Of a stretch of 64,000 bases of DNA, positions 18,529 to 27,173 are shown piece by piece. Where the stretch lies: assembly GCA_903928965.1 (NCBI GenBank), contig CAIYSZ010000017.1, positions 1 through 64,000 of the forward strand, in the 5' to 3' direction. The position numbers were made by a program, and so were the translations under genes. The notes beneath the pieces were generated by a model, which saw only the letters and a list, made by a program, of their open reading frames with translations, did not search any database and was not told the origin of the DNA. The stretch is from an uncultured Pseudomonadota bacterium (GTDB taxonomy: Bacteria > Pseudomonadota > Gammaproteobacteria > Methylococcales > Methylomonadaceae). Within the stretch, counting starts at the first letter, position 1, and each line of letters begins with the position of its first letter.

Positions 18529-18555
18529 AGTCGGAGTTGAAGGCAAAACCTTACA
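18529..18555 (-). promoter_or_regulatory. Candidate ECF-sigma promoter of the hvfA-like gene
   Basis: On the minus strand TGTAAGG is followed 14 bases later by CCGACT, about 65 bases before the ATG. TGTAA-type -35 boxes and CG-rich -10 boxes are common for ECF sigma factors, and an ECF sigma gene is adjacent. The rest of the 436-base gap back to the anti-sigma gene holds only a partial copy of a dispersed repeat (18641-18674). Confidence 0.4.
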
Positions 18556-18640
18556 CCGATTTTTAAATTTTTTTCAGCGACGGGAATGGTTCGGAGCGTC
18601 CTTAGACATAGACTCTCGGTTTCCAAGGCCGTATGCTACC

Positions 18641-18674
18641 CAGGACTATACGCATAGCGACTTATTGTTAACGG
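18641..18674. repeat. Short dispersed repeat, copy 1
   Basis: GGACTATACGCATAGCGACT followed by TATTGTTAACGGC resembles the sequence at 21444-21476 (GGACTATACACAGTGACTTA then TGGTTAAGCGC). Both are preceded by a loosely similar GTnTnCTACC/GTGTACC stretch. The function is unknown. Confidence 0.4.
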
Positions 18675-18898
18675 CTTAACTATTCAGCATATATTAAATC
18701 AATTAAAATCAACGAGTTGCAGAATGGATAGTTATAGTTTATTTCCACGGCGGCAAGTACTTATGCATACATTTTCCAGCATCCGTGTCATTGAAAATCA
18801 ATAAGTTATCATAAAGCAATGCCCGATTTGTCAGGCACAAGCGCTTAATATGCTTCTAAAGTTAATAGGGAGTATTAATAGTGCGTAATGAGCGAAAA

Positions 18899-19099
18899 TT
18901 AATCTTTTTTTCTGCTTTGCGCTTGCAAATGAGCCAGATAACCCTGCCCCGCTTGACGCATGAACTGAGTTTGCCGGCGAAACTTGCGGCAATTGGAACA
19001 AATCATAAGATGCAGCCTAACCGCCAGCCTTTGCTTGAAGCCGAGCTGTTTATCCATGCCCATGGACACTAATGCGGTAATTTCGCGGCAACTAGGCAT
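18899..19099 (-). CDS. Zinc-finger (zf-HC2-like) anti-sigma factor
   Basis: A 66-residue protein with Cys4 and an HxxxCxxC motif (H30, C34, C37 in RLHLMICSNCRKF), the hallmark of zinc-binding anti-sigma domains. It has no membrane helix, so it would act as a soluble, redox- or metal-responsive anti-sigma factor. Its start overlaps the end of the ECF sigma gene by 8 bases, the usual sigma/anti-sigma arrangement. The Cys/His ligands could respond to copper, zinc or thiol stress (inference). Confidence 0.82.
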   Translation of the reverse strand: MPSCREITALVSMGMDKQLGFKQRLAVRLHLMICSNCRKFRRQTQFMRQAGQGYLAHLQAQSRKKD

Positions 19100-19694
19100 T
19101 CATCCCGCCCGCGGCTTGTGTTGAACGGTTAAACCAGCGTATTTCCAGGCATTCGCGCAGCCTCAGGCGGGCGCGGTGCATGATGACCCAATAATTGGCC
19201 TCGCTGACGCCGGTTTCCAGGCAAATTTCCTCCACTTCCATGCCGACCAATTCGCGCAGCATGAACACTTGGGACTGCTTTGGAGGCAGGTTGTTTTGAC
19301 AGAATTCGTAGACAGCCCAAAACTCCTGTTGTTGAAACGCCGCTTCCGGGTCGCTCCAGGCGCTCAAGGGGCTTTGCCAATGACCGTCTTCTAGAAAAAA
19401 TTCATCTAAATCAATCTCGCTGGTTTCGCCGGCGGTTGAATCAAACGCCAAAGTCGACGTTTCGCGGGCGTTGCGCCGCCAATGATCGGCTATCTTGTGT
19501 TTCAAGATGCCGATTAGCCAAGTGCGCGGATTGGCATTCGCTGCAAAATTCGCCAATCCCTGCAGCGCGGCCAATAGCGTCTCCTGCGCCAAATCGTCGG
19601 CCAAATTGCCGTCACGCAGTTGCATGAGCGCATAGCGGAACAATACCGGGCGATGTTCCGCCAGTTGCGAGGCGGTTAATTGAGACAAATTCAT
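19092..19694 (-). CDS. ECF-type RNA polymerase sigma factor
   Basis: About 200 residues. Region 2 is LFRYALMQLRDGNLADDLAQETLLAAL...RTWLIGILKHKIADHWR and region 4 is LPPKQSQVFMLRELVGMEVEEICLETGVSEANYWVIMHRARLRLRECL. I prefer the ATG at 19694; a GTG at 19748 would add 18 residues that repeat LSQMNLSQ-like sequence, and neither has a clear ribosome site. It is encoded with a zinc-finger anti-sigma factor next to the HvfA-like gene. In other bacteria such sigma pairs drive bufferin/hvf operons under copper stress, so the same is proposed here. Confidence 0.88.
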   Translation of the reverse strand: MNLSQLTASQLAEHRPVLFRYALMQLRDGNLADDLAQETLLAALQGLANFAANANPRTWLIGILKHKIADHWRRNARETSTLAFDSTAGETSEIDLDEFFLEDGHWQSPLSAWSDPEAAFQQQEFWAVYEFCQNNLPPKQSQVFMLRELVGMEVEEICLETGVSEANYWVIMHRARLRLRECLEIRWFNRSTQAAGGMNA

Positions 19695-19845
19695 TTGAGA
19701 CAGATTAATATGGGTTGCTAACGCTAAAAAAAACGAGCGTATGTTCACGTTGGCTTATTTTAGCGGTTTTTTGCAATGCGAGTATAGCCCGCCCTCTTGT
19801 AGTAATATTCCGCATGGCTCTGTATCAAACCCTAAGCGGAAATCC

Positions 19846-20157
19846 ATGGCGATGACGACTACCCTAGACCTGACGCCGCGGCAGCATGCCGCCATCATGG
19901 ACTTGCCGCGGGAATATCTGCCCGGCGTCACCGTGCGGACCTACGGCTCCCGCGCCAAGGGACTGGCCCGCCCGCAATCCGATCTCGACTTGGCGGCATT
20001 CGCCTCGCCGCAACAAAAACGGCAAGTATCCGCGCTGCGGGAAGCCTTTGAGCAAAGCAATTTACCGTTTCGAGTGGAGTTATTCGTCTGGGACGAGTTG
20101 CCGCAAGAATTCCGGCAAACCATCGCCGCCGAACACCAGATACTGAACCGCGATTAA
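19846..20157 (+). CDS. MNT-type nucleotidyltransferase domain protein, orphan
   Basis: A 103-residue minimal nucleotidyltransferase: TYGSRAKGLARPQSDLDLAAF is the GSRArG...SDxDL signature, with a third acidic residue in RVELFVWDEL. The start at 19846 follows an AGCGGA ribosome site; a longer frame back to 19741 lacks support. Such proteins usually pair with a HEPN-domain partner (HEPN/MNT, where MNT adenylylates the HEPN toxin), but no HEPN gene is adjacent. It is divergent from the ECF sigma gene. Confidence 0.82.
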   Translation: MAMTTTLDLTPRQHAAIMDLPREYLPGVTVRTYGSRAKGLARPQSDLDLAAFASPQQKRQVSALREAFEQSNLPFRVELFVWDELPQEFRQTIAAEHQILNRD

Positions 20158-20262
20158 ACCCGGCCAAACCCGATTTTCCGCCCGGCTATAATTCCATTTC
20201 AGTTAAGTTCCGGGTAAAATTTAACAATTATCCACCGAAAACCAAAAAAGAGGCCTAGCCGC

Positions 20263-20979
20263 ATGGGAAGAGCGTACCAGAATCGCAAACTGTCGATGGC
20301 GAAAACCGCCGCCACTAAAACCAAGGTGTACAGCAAATACGGACGTGAAATCTACGTTTGCGCTAAATCCGGCGGTCACGACCCGGCGGGCAACTTGACC
20401 TTGCGCGGCCTGATTGAGCGGGCGAAAAAAGACCAAGTGCCCAGCCACGTCATCGACAAAGCCCTGGAAAAAGCCAAGGGCGGCATGGGCGAGGATTTCG
20501 CCCCGGCGCGTTATGAAGGTTTCGGCCCCGGCAACTGCATGGTCATTGTCGATTGCCTGACCGACAACCCGACCCGCACCTTTAACGACGTCAGATTGTG
20601 CTTCACCAAAACCAAGGCCAAAATCGGCGCGCCGGGCGCGGTCAGCCACATGTTCGACCACTCCGCGATTCTCGCCTTCAACCACGGCAATGAGGATGAA
20701 GTCCTAGAGGCCCTGCTCGGAGCTGACGTGGACGTTACCGACATTGAAAACGAAGACGGCAAACTCACCGTATTCACTCCGCAAGCCGATTACGGCAAAG
20801 CCAAGCAAGCCATCACCGACTTGCTGGGGCAAATCGAATTTGAAGTCGACGAAATTCAATTCGTCCCCAAGGGCAGCACCCCAGTCGAAGGCGACGATCT
20901 CGTCCAATTCGAGCGTTTCATGGACATGCTGAACGAACTGGACGACGTACAAAACGTTTTCCACGACGCCGCCTATTAA
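20263..20979 (+). CDS. yeeN: YebC/PmpR family protein, YeeN subgroup
   Basis: A 238-residue protein opening [20 protein letters not shown], the YeeN-type variant of the TACO1/YebC family (ordinary YebC starts MAGHSKWANI). Further family features are [28 protein letters not shown] and [20 protein letters not shown]. The family includes proteins described as transcriptional regulators and, more recently, as helpers of ribosomes stalled at proline runs; which applies to YeeN is uncertain. It is followed 14 bases later by a small gene, probably cotranscribed. Confidence 0.92.
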   Translation: MGRAYQNRKLSMAKTAATKTKVYSKYGREIYVCAKSGGHDPAGNLTLRGLIERAKKDQVPSHVIDKALEKAKGGMGEDFAPARYEGFGPGNCMVIVDCLTDNPTRTFNDVRLCFTKTKAKIGAPGAVSHMFDHSAILAFNHGNEDEVLEALLGADVDVTDIENEDGKLTVFTPQADYGKAKQAITDLLGQIEFEVDEIQFVPKGSTPVEGDDLVQFERFMDMLNELDDVQNVFHDAAY

Positions 20980-20993
20980 TTTAAGGAATTTAC

Positions 20994-21404
20994 ATGCAAT
21001 TTCAACCATCCGCCTCCGACTACGCCGCCGTGCCGCACATGAGCGATGAAGAACTTTTGGAATATTTTCTATTCCGAATTTTTGAAAACGATGAAGTTTG
21101 GCTGTTAAAACAAGACCGGCGCTATTTCAGCCGCGCGCTGGACGAACACGAAACCCTGCCGGTTTGGCCGTATAAACGCTACGCCGACGACGCCGCGCTG
21201 GACATCTGGCAAGACTGCCGGCCGGTAGGCGAATCGCTGGAATATTTCATGCGCGACCTGCTGGAACAAGCCAAGGGCCTAAACCAACTGATCGAAATCA
21301 TGCCGCGCCAAACCGCCGCCGGCTGCCTGATAAGCCCGCAACGCCTATTCAACTTTTTAGACAGGCTGAAAGACTCGCGCGAGTTTGTGTTGGATGATTA
21401 TTGA
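20994..21404 (+). CDS. DUF2750-like small protein
   Basis: A 136-residue soluble, acidic protein. The segment MSDEELLEYFLFRIFENDEVWLLKQD, then LPVWPYKRYADDA and a helical tail (LISPQRLFNFL), resembles DUF2750 proteins, which share the pattern of a tryptophan-containing strand and LPVWP..eyA. No function is known for that family. The start at 20994 has AAGGAA upstream and is 14 bases from the yeeN-like stop. Confidence 0.6.
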   Translation: MQFQPSASDYAAVPHMSDEELLEYFLFRIFENDEVWLLKQDRRYFSRALDEHETLPVWPYKRYADDAALDIWQDCRPVGESLEYFMRDLLEQAKGLNQLIEIMPRQTAAGCLISPQRLFNFLDRLKDSREFVLDDY

Positions 21405-21443
21405 AGACTAGGCTAATGAAATAGCAGGTCTTGTGTACCGAGC

Positions 21444-21476
21444 TGGACTATACACAGTGACTTATGGTTAAGCGCC
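21444..21476. repeat. Short dispersed repeat, copy 2, over the TPR gene start
   Basis: GGACTATACACAGTGACTTA then TGGTTAAGCGC, similar to 18641-18674. The ATG used for the TPR/OGT gene (21464) lies inside this repeat, so that start may not be ancestral. Confidence 0.4.
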
Positions 21477-23695
21477 TAGCCGCCAGACAAGCCCACCCAA
21501 TCACCTTAGACGTGCCAAACGATCTATTAAAAACCGCGCTAGCACACCACCAAGCCGGGCGGTTGCCCGAAGCCGAGGCGGTTTACCGGCAAATTCTAGA
21601 CGCCCATCCGGATTCGGCCGACGCCTGGCATTGGCTGGGAGTCATCGGCCAACAAACCGGCCAGCCGGAACAGGCCGTAAAGCTGATCAGCCGGGCGCTC
21701 AGCCTGCGCCCCAATTACGCCGAAGCCCATTACAACCTGGGTTTCGCCTACCAAACCGGCCGGCAATGGGACAAAGCCCTGCACTGCTTTCAACAGGCCA
21801 TTTTGCTCAAACCGGATTTCGCCGAGGCCTATTGCAGCCTGGCCAACACCCTCAAGGCGCTTGGCCGGCTGGAAGAAGCGGCGCTGCGCTATCGCCAGGC
21901 GATCAGTTTTAAACTTTCCTACACCGACGCCCACAATAACCTAGGCAATACCCTGCGCCTATTGGGCCAATACGACGAAGCCCTAGCCTGTTTCCGCAAC
22001 GCACTGCATTTCAAGCCAGACGCCGTGGATAGCTTAAACAACATGGGCGTGACGCTACAAGAACAAAAACACTATCAGGCCGCCGGCGAATATTTTATCC
22101 GCGTACTGCAAATCAAACCCGACCATACCCAAGCGCACAATAATCTTGGCGGGGTTTTGCAAGCGCTGGGACGCATAGACGAAGCCATCGCCAGCTTTGA
22201 ACGCGCGCTCGCCATCGACCCAGGGCTTGCCGGAGCGCACAACAATCTTGGCCTGCTGTACCGTAAGCGCGGCAAGCAAGCCGAAGCGCTCAAGCATTTT
22301 CAACAGGCGCTGGCAATAAACCCCGAATTCGCCGAGGCATCCTACAATTACCATGACGTGCAATTAAACTGCTGTTATTGGGAAAATTACGACCGGCACG
22401 TACAACACATCAATCAAGCCGTGCATACCGGACTGGGGCGTTATTTGCCTTTCGCCTTTCTGGCGGTCGCCAAATCGCCGGCGCACGCCTTGACCTGCGC
22501 CAGGCTTTACGCCGCCGAATTCTATCCGCCCGCCAAAATACCCTTGTGGAACGGAACCATTTATCAACACCCGCGCATCCGGGTTGCTTATTTATCCGCG
22601 GATTATCACAATCACGCCACGGCCTATTTAATGGCGGGCTTGTTTGAAAAACACGACCGCTCCCGTTTTGAAATAACCGCGGTTTCCTTCGGCCCGCCAA
22701 GCGAGGGCGACATGCGTCAACGCTTGCTGCAAGCCTTTGAACGGTTTGCGGACGTGCGCGATTTCAGCGACCATCAAGTCGCCATGCTGCTCCGGGAATG
22801 GGAAATCGATATCGCCGTTGATCTAAAGGGTTACACCACCGAAGGCCGGCCCGGTATTTTGGCTTACCGGCCAGCGCCGATTCAAATCAATTACTTGGGC
22901 TATCCCGGCAGCATGGGCTGCGATTACCTGGACTACATCATTGCCGACCGCTACGTGCTGCCGGATAGTGATCGCCCGTTTTACACGGAAAAAGTGATCC
23001 TAATGCCCGATACCTATCAGGTCAACGACGATCAACGGCGCATCGCCGAGCATACGCCAAGCCGCGGCGAAATGAATTTGCCGGAAACCGGCTTTATATT
23101 TTCTTGTTTTAACAATAACTATAAAATCAACCCGCCGCTATTCGATGTCTGGATGCGCTTGCTGCGCCAAACCGACGGCAGCGTGCTGTGGTTGTTCCAA
23201 AACAATCCCCTGGTAGCCGCCAATCTGCGCCAGGAAGCGCAAAACCGCGGCGTCGATCCGCGGCGTTTGATATTTGCGCCGGCGGTAGTATTGGACCGGC
23301 ACTTAGCGCGGATTCAACTAGCGGACCTGTTTCTCGACACCTTGCCTTACAACGCCCACACCACCGCCAGCGACGCCCTATGGGCCGGGTTGCCGGTCCT
23401 GACCTGCGTGGGCGAATCCTTCCCCGGACGCGTGGCCGCCAGCTTGTTGCGGGCCATTGATCTGCCGGAATTGATCACCGAAAATCTAGCCGATTATGAA
23501 GCGCTGGCGCTGCAATTGGCGACACAACCGGAAAGGTATCGGCAAATCCGCGAAAAACTGGCGCAAAACCGGCTGCAAACTCCGCTATTCGATACAGACC
23601 GCTTCCGCCGCCATCTTGAATCCGCATACCAAAGCATTTACCAACGCCAACAACAAGGCCTGCCGCCCGAGGATTTTGCCGTGCCGGCGGTTTAA
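21464..23695 (+). CDS. TPR protein with O-GlcNAc transferase-like (SPINDLY-type) glycosyltransferase domain
   Basis: A 743-residue protein. Residues about 20-300 are at least eight tetratricopeptide repeats (for example AEAHYNLGFAYQTGRQWDKA, AGAHNNLGLLYRKRGKQAEA). From about 345 the Glyco_transf_41 domain follows: VAYLSADYHNHATAYLMAGLFEKHDRSRFE, DIAVDLKGYTTEGRPGILAYRPAPIQINYLGYPGSMG, FLDTLPYNAHTTASDALWAGLPVLTCVGESFPGRVAASLL. The family transfers GlcNAc or other sugars onto Ser/Thr or Asn of proteins; bacterial members often modify surface or flagellar proteins. It is monocistronic. The start is uncertain: the ATG lies in a repeat and lacks a ribosome site, and a GTG near 21510 is an alternative. 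Confidence 0.9.
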   Translation: MVKRLAARQAHPITLDVPNDLLKTALAHHQAGRLPEAEAVYRQILDAHPDSADAWHWLGVIGQQTGQPEQAVKLISRALSLRPNYAEAHYNLGFAYQTGRQWDKALHCFQQAILLKPDFAEAYCSLANTLKALGRLEEAALRYRQAISFKLSYTDAHNNLGNTLRLLGQYDEALACFRNALHFKPDAVDSLNNMGVTLQEQKHYQAAGEYFIRVLQIKPDHTQAHNNLGGVLQALGRIDEAIASFERALAIDPGLAGAHNNLGLLYRKRGKQAEALKHFQQALAINPEFAEASYNYHDVQLNCCYWENYDRHVQHINQAVHTGLGRYLPFAFLAVAKSPAHALTCARLYAAEFYPPAKIPLWNGTIYQHPRIRVAYLSADYHNHATAYLMAGLFEKHDRSRFEITAVSFGPPSEGDMRQRLLQAFERFADVRDFSDHQVAMLLREWEIDIAVDLKGYTTEGRPGILAYRPAPIQINYLGYPGSMGCDYLDYIIADRYVLPDSDRPFYTEKVILMPDTYQVNDDQRRIAEHTPSRGEMNLPETGFIFSCFNNNYKINPPLFDVWMRLLRQTDGSVLWLFQNNPLVAANLRQEAQNRGVDPRRLIFAPAVVLDRHLARIQLADLFLDTLPYNAHTTASDALWAGLPVLTCVGESFPGRVAASLLRAIDLPELITENLADYEALALQLATQPERYRQIREKLAQNRLQTPLFDTDRFRRHLESAYQSIYQRQQQGLPPEDFAVPAV

Positions 23696-23799
23696 AGGGG
23701 GCAACCCGCCAGCCGGGACTCTTTGTCTTTTTGATTGATTCACAGCCTAGCTTGTGGGTTACCAATACGGTCTTGATGAACAGGAAAGGCTATCCGCGA

Positions 23800-23886
23800 G
23801 ACGCCGTGAACCCGTCCCTGGGGGGCTTAATGCCCGCATCCATACGGGTGCAATACCCGCTTCCTAGCCCGCCGCCGCCAAGACCT
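23800..23886. repeat. Dispersed palindromic repeat, copy A
   Basis: The core GACGCCGTGAACCCGTCCCT followed by GGGGGGC resembles the cores at 56075-56109 and 42027-42062, and the right end CCGCCAAGACC is identical to that of the copy at 56045-56122. It fills most of the gap between the TPR/OGT gene and the AT-rich cassette. Confidence 0.6.
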
Positions 23887-23929
23887 CAAGTAATTTAGCT
23901 TTAGAATTTTCAAGGCATAGCTTGGTAGC

Positions 23930-26668
23930 CTAAAAAGGCAGCTTAACCGAGTTGCGTTGTATCAATGCAAGCACCTTGGGACGCGCGGCGGCGGTTAACT
24001 GAAACCCCAAACCGGTGCGGTAACTTTCAGGCAAGTAAAATCGTTTATCATCCTTAATATCCTTGTCCTCGAAAATTACGCCCAGGTTTTGTAAAAGCAC
24101 TGACATATCAGGCTCCAATTTGACCGACACCGCGCTAAAAGGGACGAATTTCACCTCGTCAAGAACATCCTTAAGACTATTAATCCATTGATCAAGAACT
24201 TTTATCTCCTCTCGAGCTTCTTTCACTTTCTCATTACTACAATCCTCAACTGCTCTGCGTATCGAACTAGGCGTTAAAACCCTATCGACCCATTTAAGCT
24301 GTTTATCGGATTGACTTCTTTTAGCGGCATGATGTAAAAATCGAACCAAATCCCTTGCTTGTAACCGGCCATTCAAATCGCAAATTGCCGCGAATATCCA
24401 GCGAGCAGCATACGCCTCCTTTGAATTAGGCGAACCTAGTTTTTTGCCCCACAATTTATGCAATTGCTCCAACAATTCATCAGTCGATAATTTATCGGAA
24501 TCATCCTTACTAGCCAAATCCAAACCGGATTCAGCGCAAATCCAATACGCAAGCCGTAAAAATGACTCTGCGTTCCACTGCAATGCAAAAGGCTTATACC
24601 GAGCCTCAAATTGACTACTATTTTGCCGAATAACCGAACGCACATAATCAGAACGCACAAACGCGATAATACCCAAATTACCCGCGCGAAGTTCTGAGAA
24701 TCGATCAGGAATTTTTAACAAAGCTTCCAACGCTTTTTGTTGTTGTTGATTTGAGTCAACATCGGGGAATTGGTCTTCCAAACCATCAATCAGAATAATT
24801 AGTCGCCTATTTTTGGATGACAAAAACCCACTAAACTCTTTTAAATCATTCCATTGAATAGAAAATACTTTCAACAACTCAGCCAACCAAAAGTCCGTCC
24901 AAGATAAACCATCATTCAATAAACCATTATCAATGCGATCTCTTAGAGAGATTTCAGAATAGTTTTTTTCCAGACCAAGATTATCAAAGCAATTAGCGCG
25001 GCATGCTTCTACTATGTTTTTTGCTGTTGGATTAAGATTATTTGATGACAAAAACGGAAAAACCAATGTTTCCTGGAATGTTTCATTTGTGGTTACAGGA
25101 TCAACGCCAAGCTTCCTCAGAAAACTATCCCAATATTGCTCCCGGCAAAGCTGCAAAAAATTAAACGTCTTTCCGGCGCCTTTAGCGCCTATGGACACCG
25201 CTAAGGGTATGGATTTTTCGTAATGCCGGGCCAAGTTTCTTAGTGGCTCCGTAACTAATAAATTTTCACACTCTCCTTTTTCGGCATAAATATATTTATC
25301 ACATAATTCAGCTAGTTTGCCTGCGTCATTTTTGACATGAGATATTAATACGGAAGAGGAGGTATAAGAAGTTATTTCGTTTTCATAATGAAAGGTTTCG
25401 GCCCACCGCCTTGCTTGTACAAACAAGCTACTGTTTTTCGTAATCTCAATTGCTTGTTTTAGATCATTTATACACATTAAATTTTCATTGAAACCCGCTT
25501 CATTAAACTCAATACCGCTACTGAGATTATCCTTGTCTTCAAACCCAGGATATGCCGCATTCAATTTAAGTATAGCCTCTTCATAATCAACGGATTCTCT
25601 CAAGTTAGACGTCAACAAACTTAATATGACGGTTGGCACCGAGGCGGGATTTTCCGAATCACACATTAATCCGCGTAACAACGTCATTTTTTCAAGAACC
25701 AACGCCGCGCCATTCACGGATTGATTAGCCACAGTGGAAACAATAAACTTTTCAATCCTAGGATCAAATAAAATAGGACTTGCCAGCTCACTTATTCCCG
25801 CTCTTAAATCCATTAACACTAACTCCGCCCCCAAAACCTCGGCCAATTTAGAAATAACGTCGCCAATTCTCCACGGATTCTTAGTATTTCGCGTTAAATG
25901 TTCGGGCAAAATAGGAGTGTCGAGTAGTTCAATAGGATTAGCAGGATTTACGCAAGCAGGCAAAACAAATATTTCGTGCACGCCGTTAATCGTCAATGAA
26001 CATTTTCGCAACTCATCCGCAAAAAAATTTATAGAAGATTCTTCGGATATTGCCGGATTATGAACAGACTCAAGAAACCTAACAAACGAAACATTGGGCT
26101 GATTGACAGAATCCAACCAATAAGTAATACCTGGCGCCTCTAAATCCGCGTCAATTATTAAAACCTTGGTTTTTTGCTTCCCAGCCTGTTCAATATAAGC
26201 GGATAAATGAGTGATTAAAGCCGTGGTGCGCCCCACTCCTCCCTTGAAGGAGTGAAAAGCCGCCATACGCATTGCAGCCAAACTTTTTGGAGGCGACATT
26301 TCCAAAGAAATGTCATTATTTAAATAAGTCAAGTCATGCCACAAAGGATATTGATATAATGGTAATTTGTAGCTATCCGGTTCCAAGATAATATCCAAAG
26401 GATACTCCGCCCCGTTAATACTCATATCTAGCTTATATTCTTTTTCACTCAGATACCTTCCAAAAATCTCTGACAACCATGCTCGCAAATCACATTCACA
26501 AGCACTATTAGGAACGTATATTTCAGCACCATCGATATAACAAGCTATTCGTTTTATGTACTCAGGAAGAAACGTAAACCCATGGGTTACTTCCCTAAAA
26601 GCTCGCTCAACGTCAAGCCAGGTTATCAATAGCATTGGTTTTTCAAAATCGATATCTATTTGCTTCAT
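23930..26668 (-). CDS. KGGVGR-type MinD/ParA ATPase fused to a second P-loop ATPase (putative defence protein)
   Basis: A 912-residue protein. Residues 1-130 form an unrecognised N-terminal region. At about 140-150 lies a variant deviant Walker A, FHSFKGGVGRTTAL, with IIDADLEAPG and LVLMDLRAGI downstream, a MinD/ParA-like SIMIBI ATPase. A second Walker A, SIGAKGAGKTFNF, is at about 492-504, with a Walker B-like strand LIILIDGLEDQFPD near 640; this half looks like an AAA/STAND-type ATPase. The start at 26668 gives a 4-base ATGA overlap with the upstream HEPN-like gene. Base composition is much more AT-rich than the neighbours. KGGVGR ATPases occur in predicted antiphage modules; the function here is inference. 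Confidence 0.75.
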   Translation of the reverse strand: MKQIDIDFEKPMLLITWLDVERAFREVTHGFTFLPEYIKRIACYIDGAEIYVPNSACECDLRAWLSEIFGRYLSEKEYKLDMSINGAEYPLDIILEPDSYKLPLYQYPLWHDLTYLNNDISLEMSPPKSLAAMRMAAFHSFKGGVGRTTALITHLSAYIEQAGKQKTKVLIIDADLEAPGITYWLDSVNQPNVSFVRFLESVHNPAISEESSINFFADELRKCSLTINGVHEIFVLPACVNPANPIELLDTPILPEHLTRNTKNPWRIGDVISKLAEVLGAELVLMDLRAGISELASPILFDPRIEKFIVSTVANQSVNGAALVLEKMTLLRGLMCDSENPASVPTVILSLLTSNLRESVDYEEAILKLNAAYPGFEDKDNLSSGIEFNEAGFNENLMCINDLKQAIEITKNSSLFVQARRWAETFHYENEITSYTSSSVLISHVKNDAGKLAELCDKYIYAEKGECENLLVTEPLRNLARHYEKSIPLAVSIGAKGAGKTFNFLQLCREQYWDSFLRKLGVDPVTTNETFQETLVFPFLSSNNLNPTAKNIVEACRANCFDNLGLEKNYSEISLRDRIDNGLLNDGLSWTDFWLAELLKVFSIQWNDLKEFSGFLSSKNRRLIILIDGLEDQFPDVDSNQQQQKALEALLKIPDRFSELRAGNLGIIAFVRSDYVRSVIRQNSSQFEARYKPFALQWNAESFLRLAYWICAESGLDLASKDDSDKLSTDELLEQLHKLWGKKLGSPNSKEAYAARWIFAAICDLNGRLQARDLVRFLHHAAKRSQSDKQLKWVDRVLTPSSIRRAVEDCSNEKVKEAREEIKVLDQWINSLKDVLDEVKFVPFSAVSVKLEPDMSVLLQNLGVIFEDKDIKDDKRFYLPESYRTGLGFQLTAAARPKVLALIQRNSVKLPF

Positions 26669-27084
26669 TTTAATTCGCCAGAAATCCATTCATTAATAGC
26701 GGATAATTTTGCTTCAAGCTGTGAGTCTGTTGGATTTACTGCCTTAGCGCCATATCGCCAAACTTGATTCAAGTCGCCAATCCTGATATTTCTTTTTGGA
26801 TTCGGATGATCTTTCAAATCCATCAATAAAATTGAATTTGGCAAATAAAGATTACGGCCTACGCGTAAATCTCTCAAAATCTTGTTTAAGTCATGCTTAA
26901 TTTCAAAAAATCTATCCTGAGTATGTGAAAGAGCCTCCTGTTTCAATACCACGGCTTTTAGGCCTGTTTCCACGGCATAAAACAACAGCAATCTATGCGC
27001 ATTGGTTTTATTTTGACAATTTAAAAATGCAGTATAGGAATTATGCCATGCATTTTTAAGCTCACGAAAGGAAAAATCGATCAT
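26665..27084 (-). CDS. Small HEPN-like helical protein, partner of the KGGVGR ATPase
   Basis: A 139-residue protein predicted to be mainly helical. The segment AHRLLLFYAVETGLKAVVLKQE followed by IKHDLNKILRDL resembles the long helices and (H)DLxxL element of HEPN-like domains, although a clean RxxxxH catalytic pair is not obvious. It is the first gene of a two-gene AT-rich cassette and is translationally coupled (ATGA) to the ATPase. It may be the effector or an adaptor controlled by the ATPase. The family assignment is tentative. Confidence 0.6.
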   Translation of the reverse strand: MIDFSFRELKNAWHNSYTAFLNCQNKTNAHRLLLFYAVETGLKAVVLKQEALSHTQDRFFEIKHDLNKILRDLRVGRNLYLPNSILLMDLKDHPNPKRNIRIGDLNQVWRYGAKAVNPTDSQLEAKLSAINEWISGELK

Positions 27085-27173
27085 CCTATATCCGATAGAT
27101 TAAGAAGCAGTCGTTGGTTGATAACGTCAATAACAATGTACAGCATGTTTCGCACAGCAACCGAACGCGTTCG

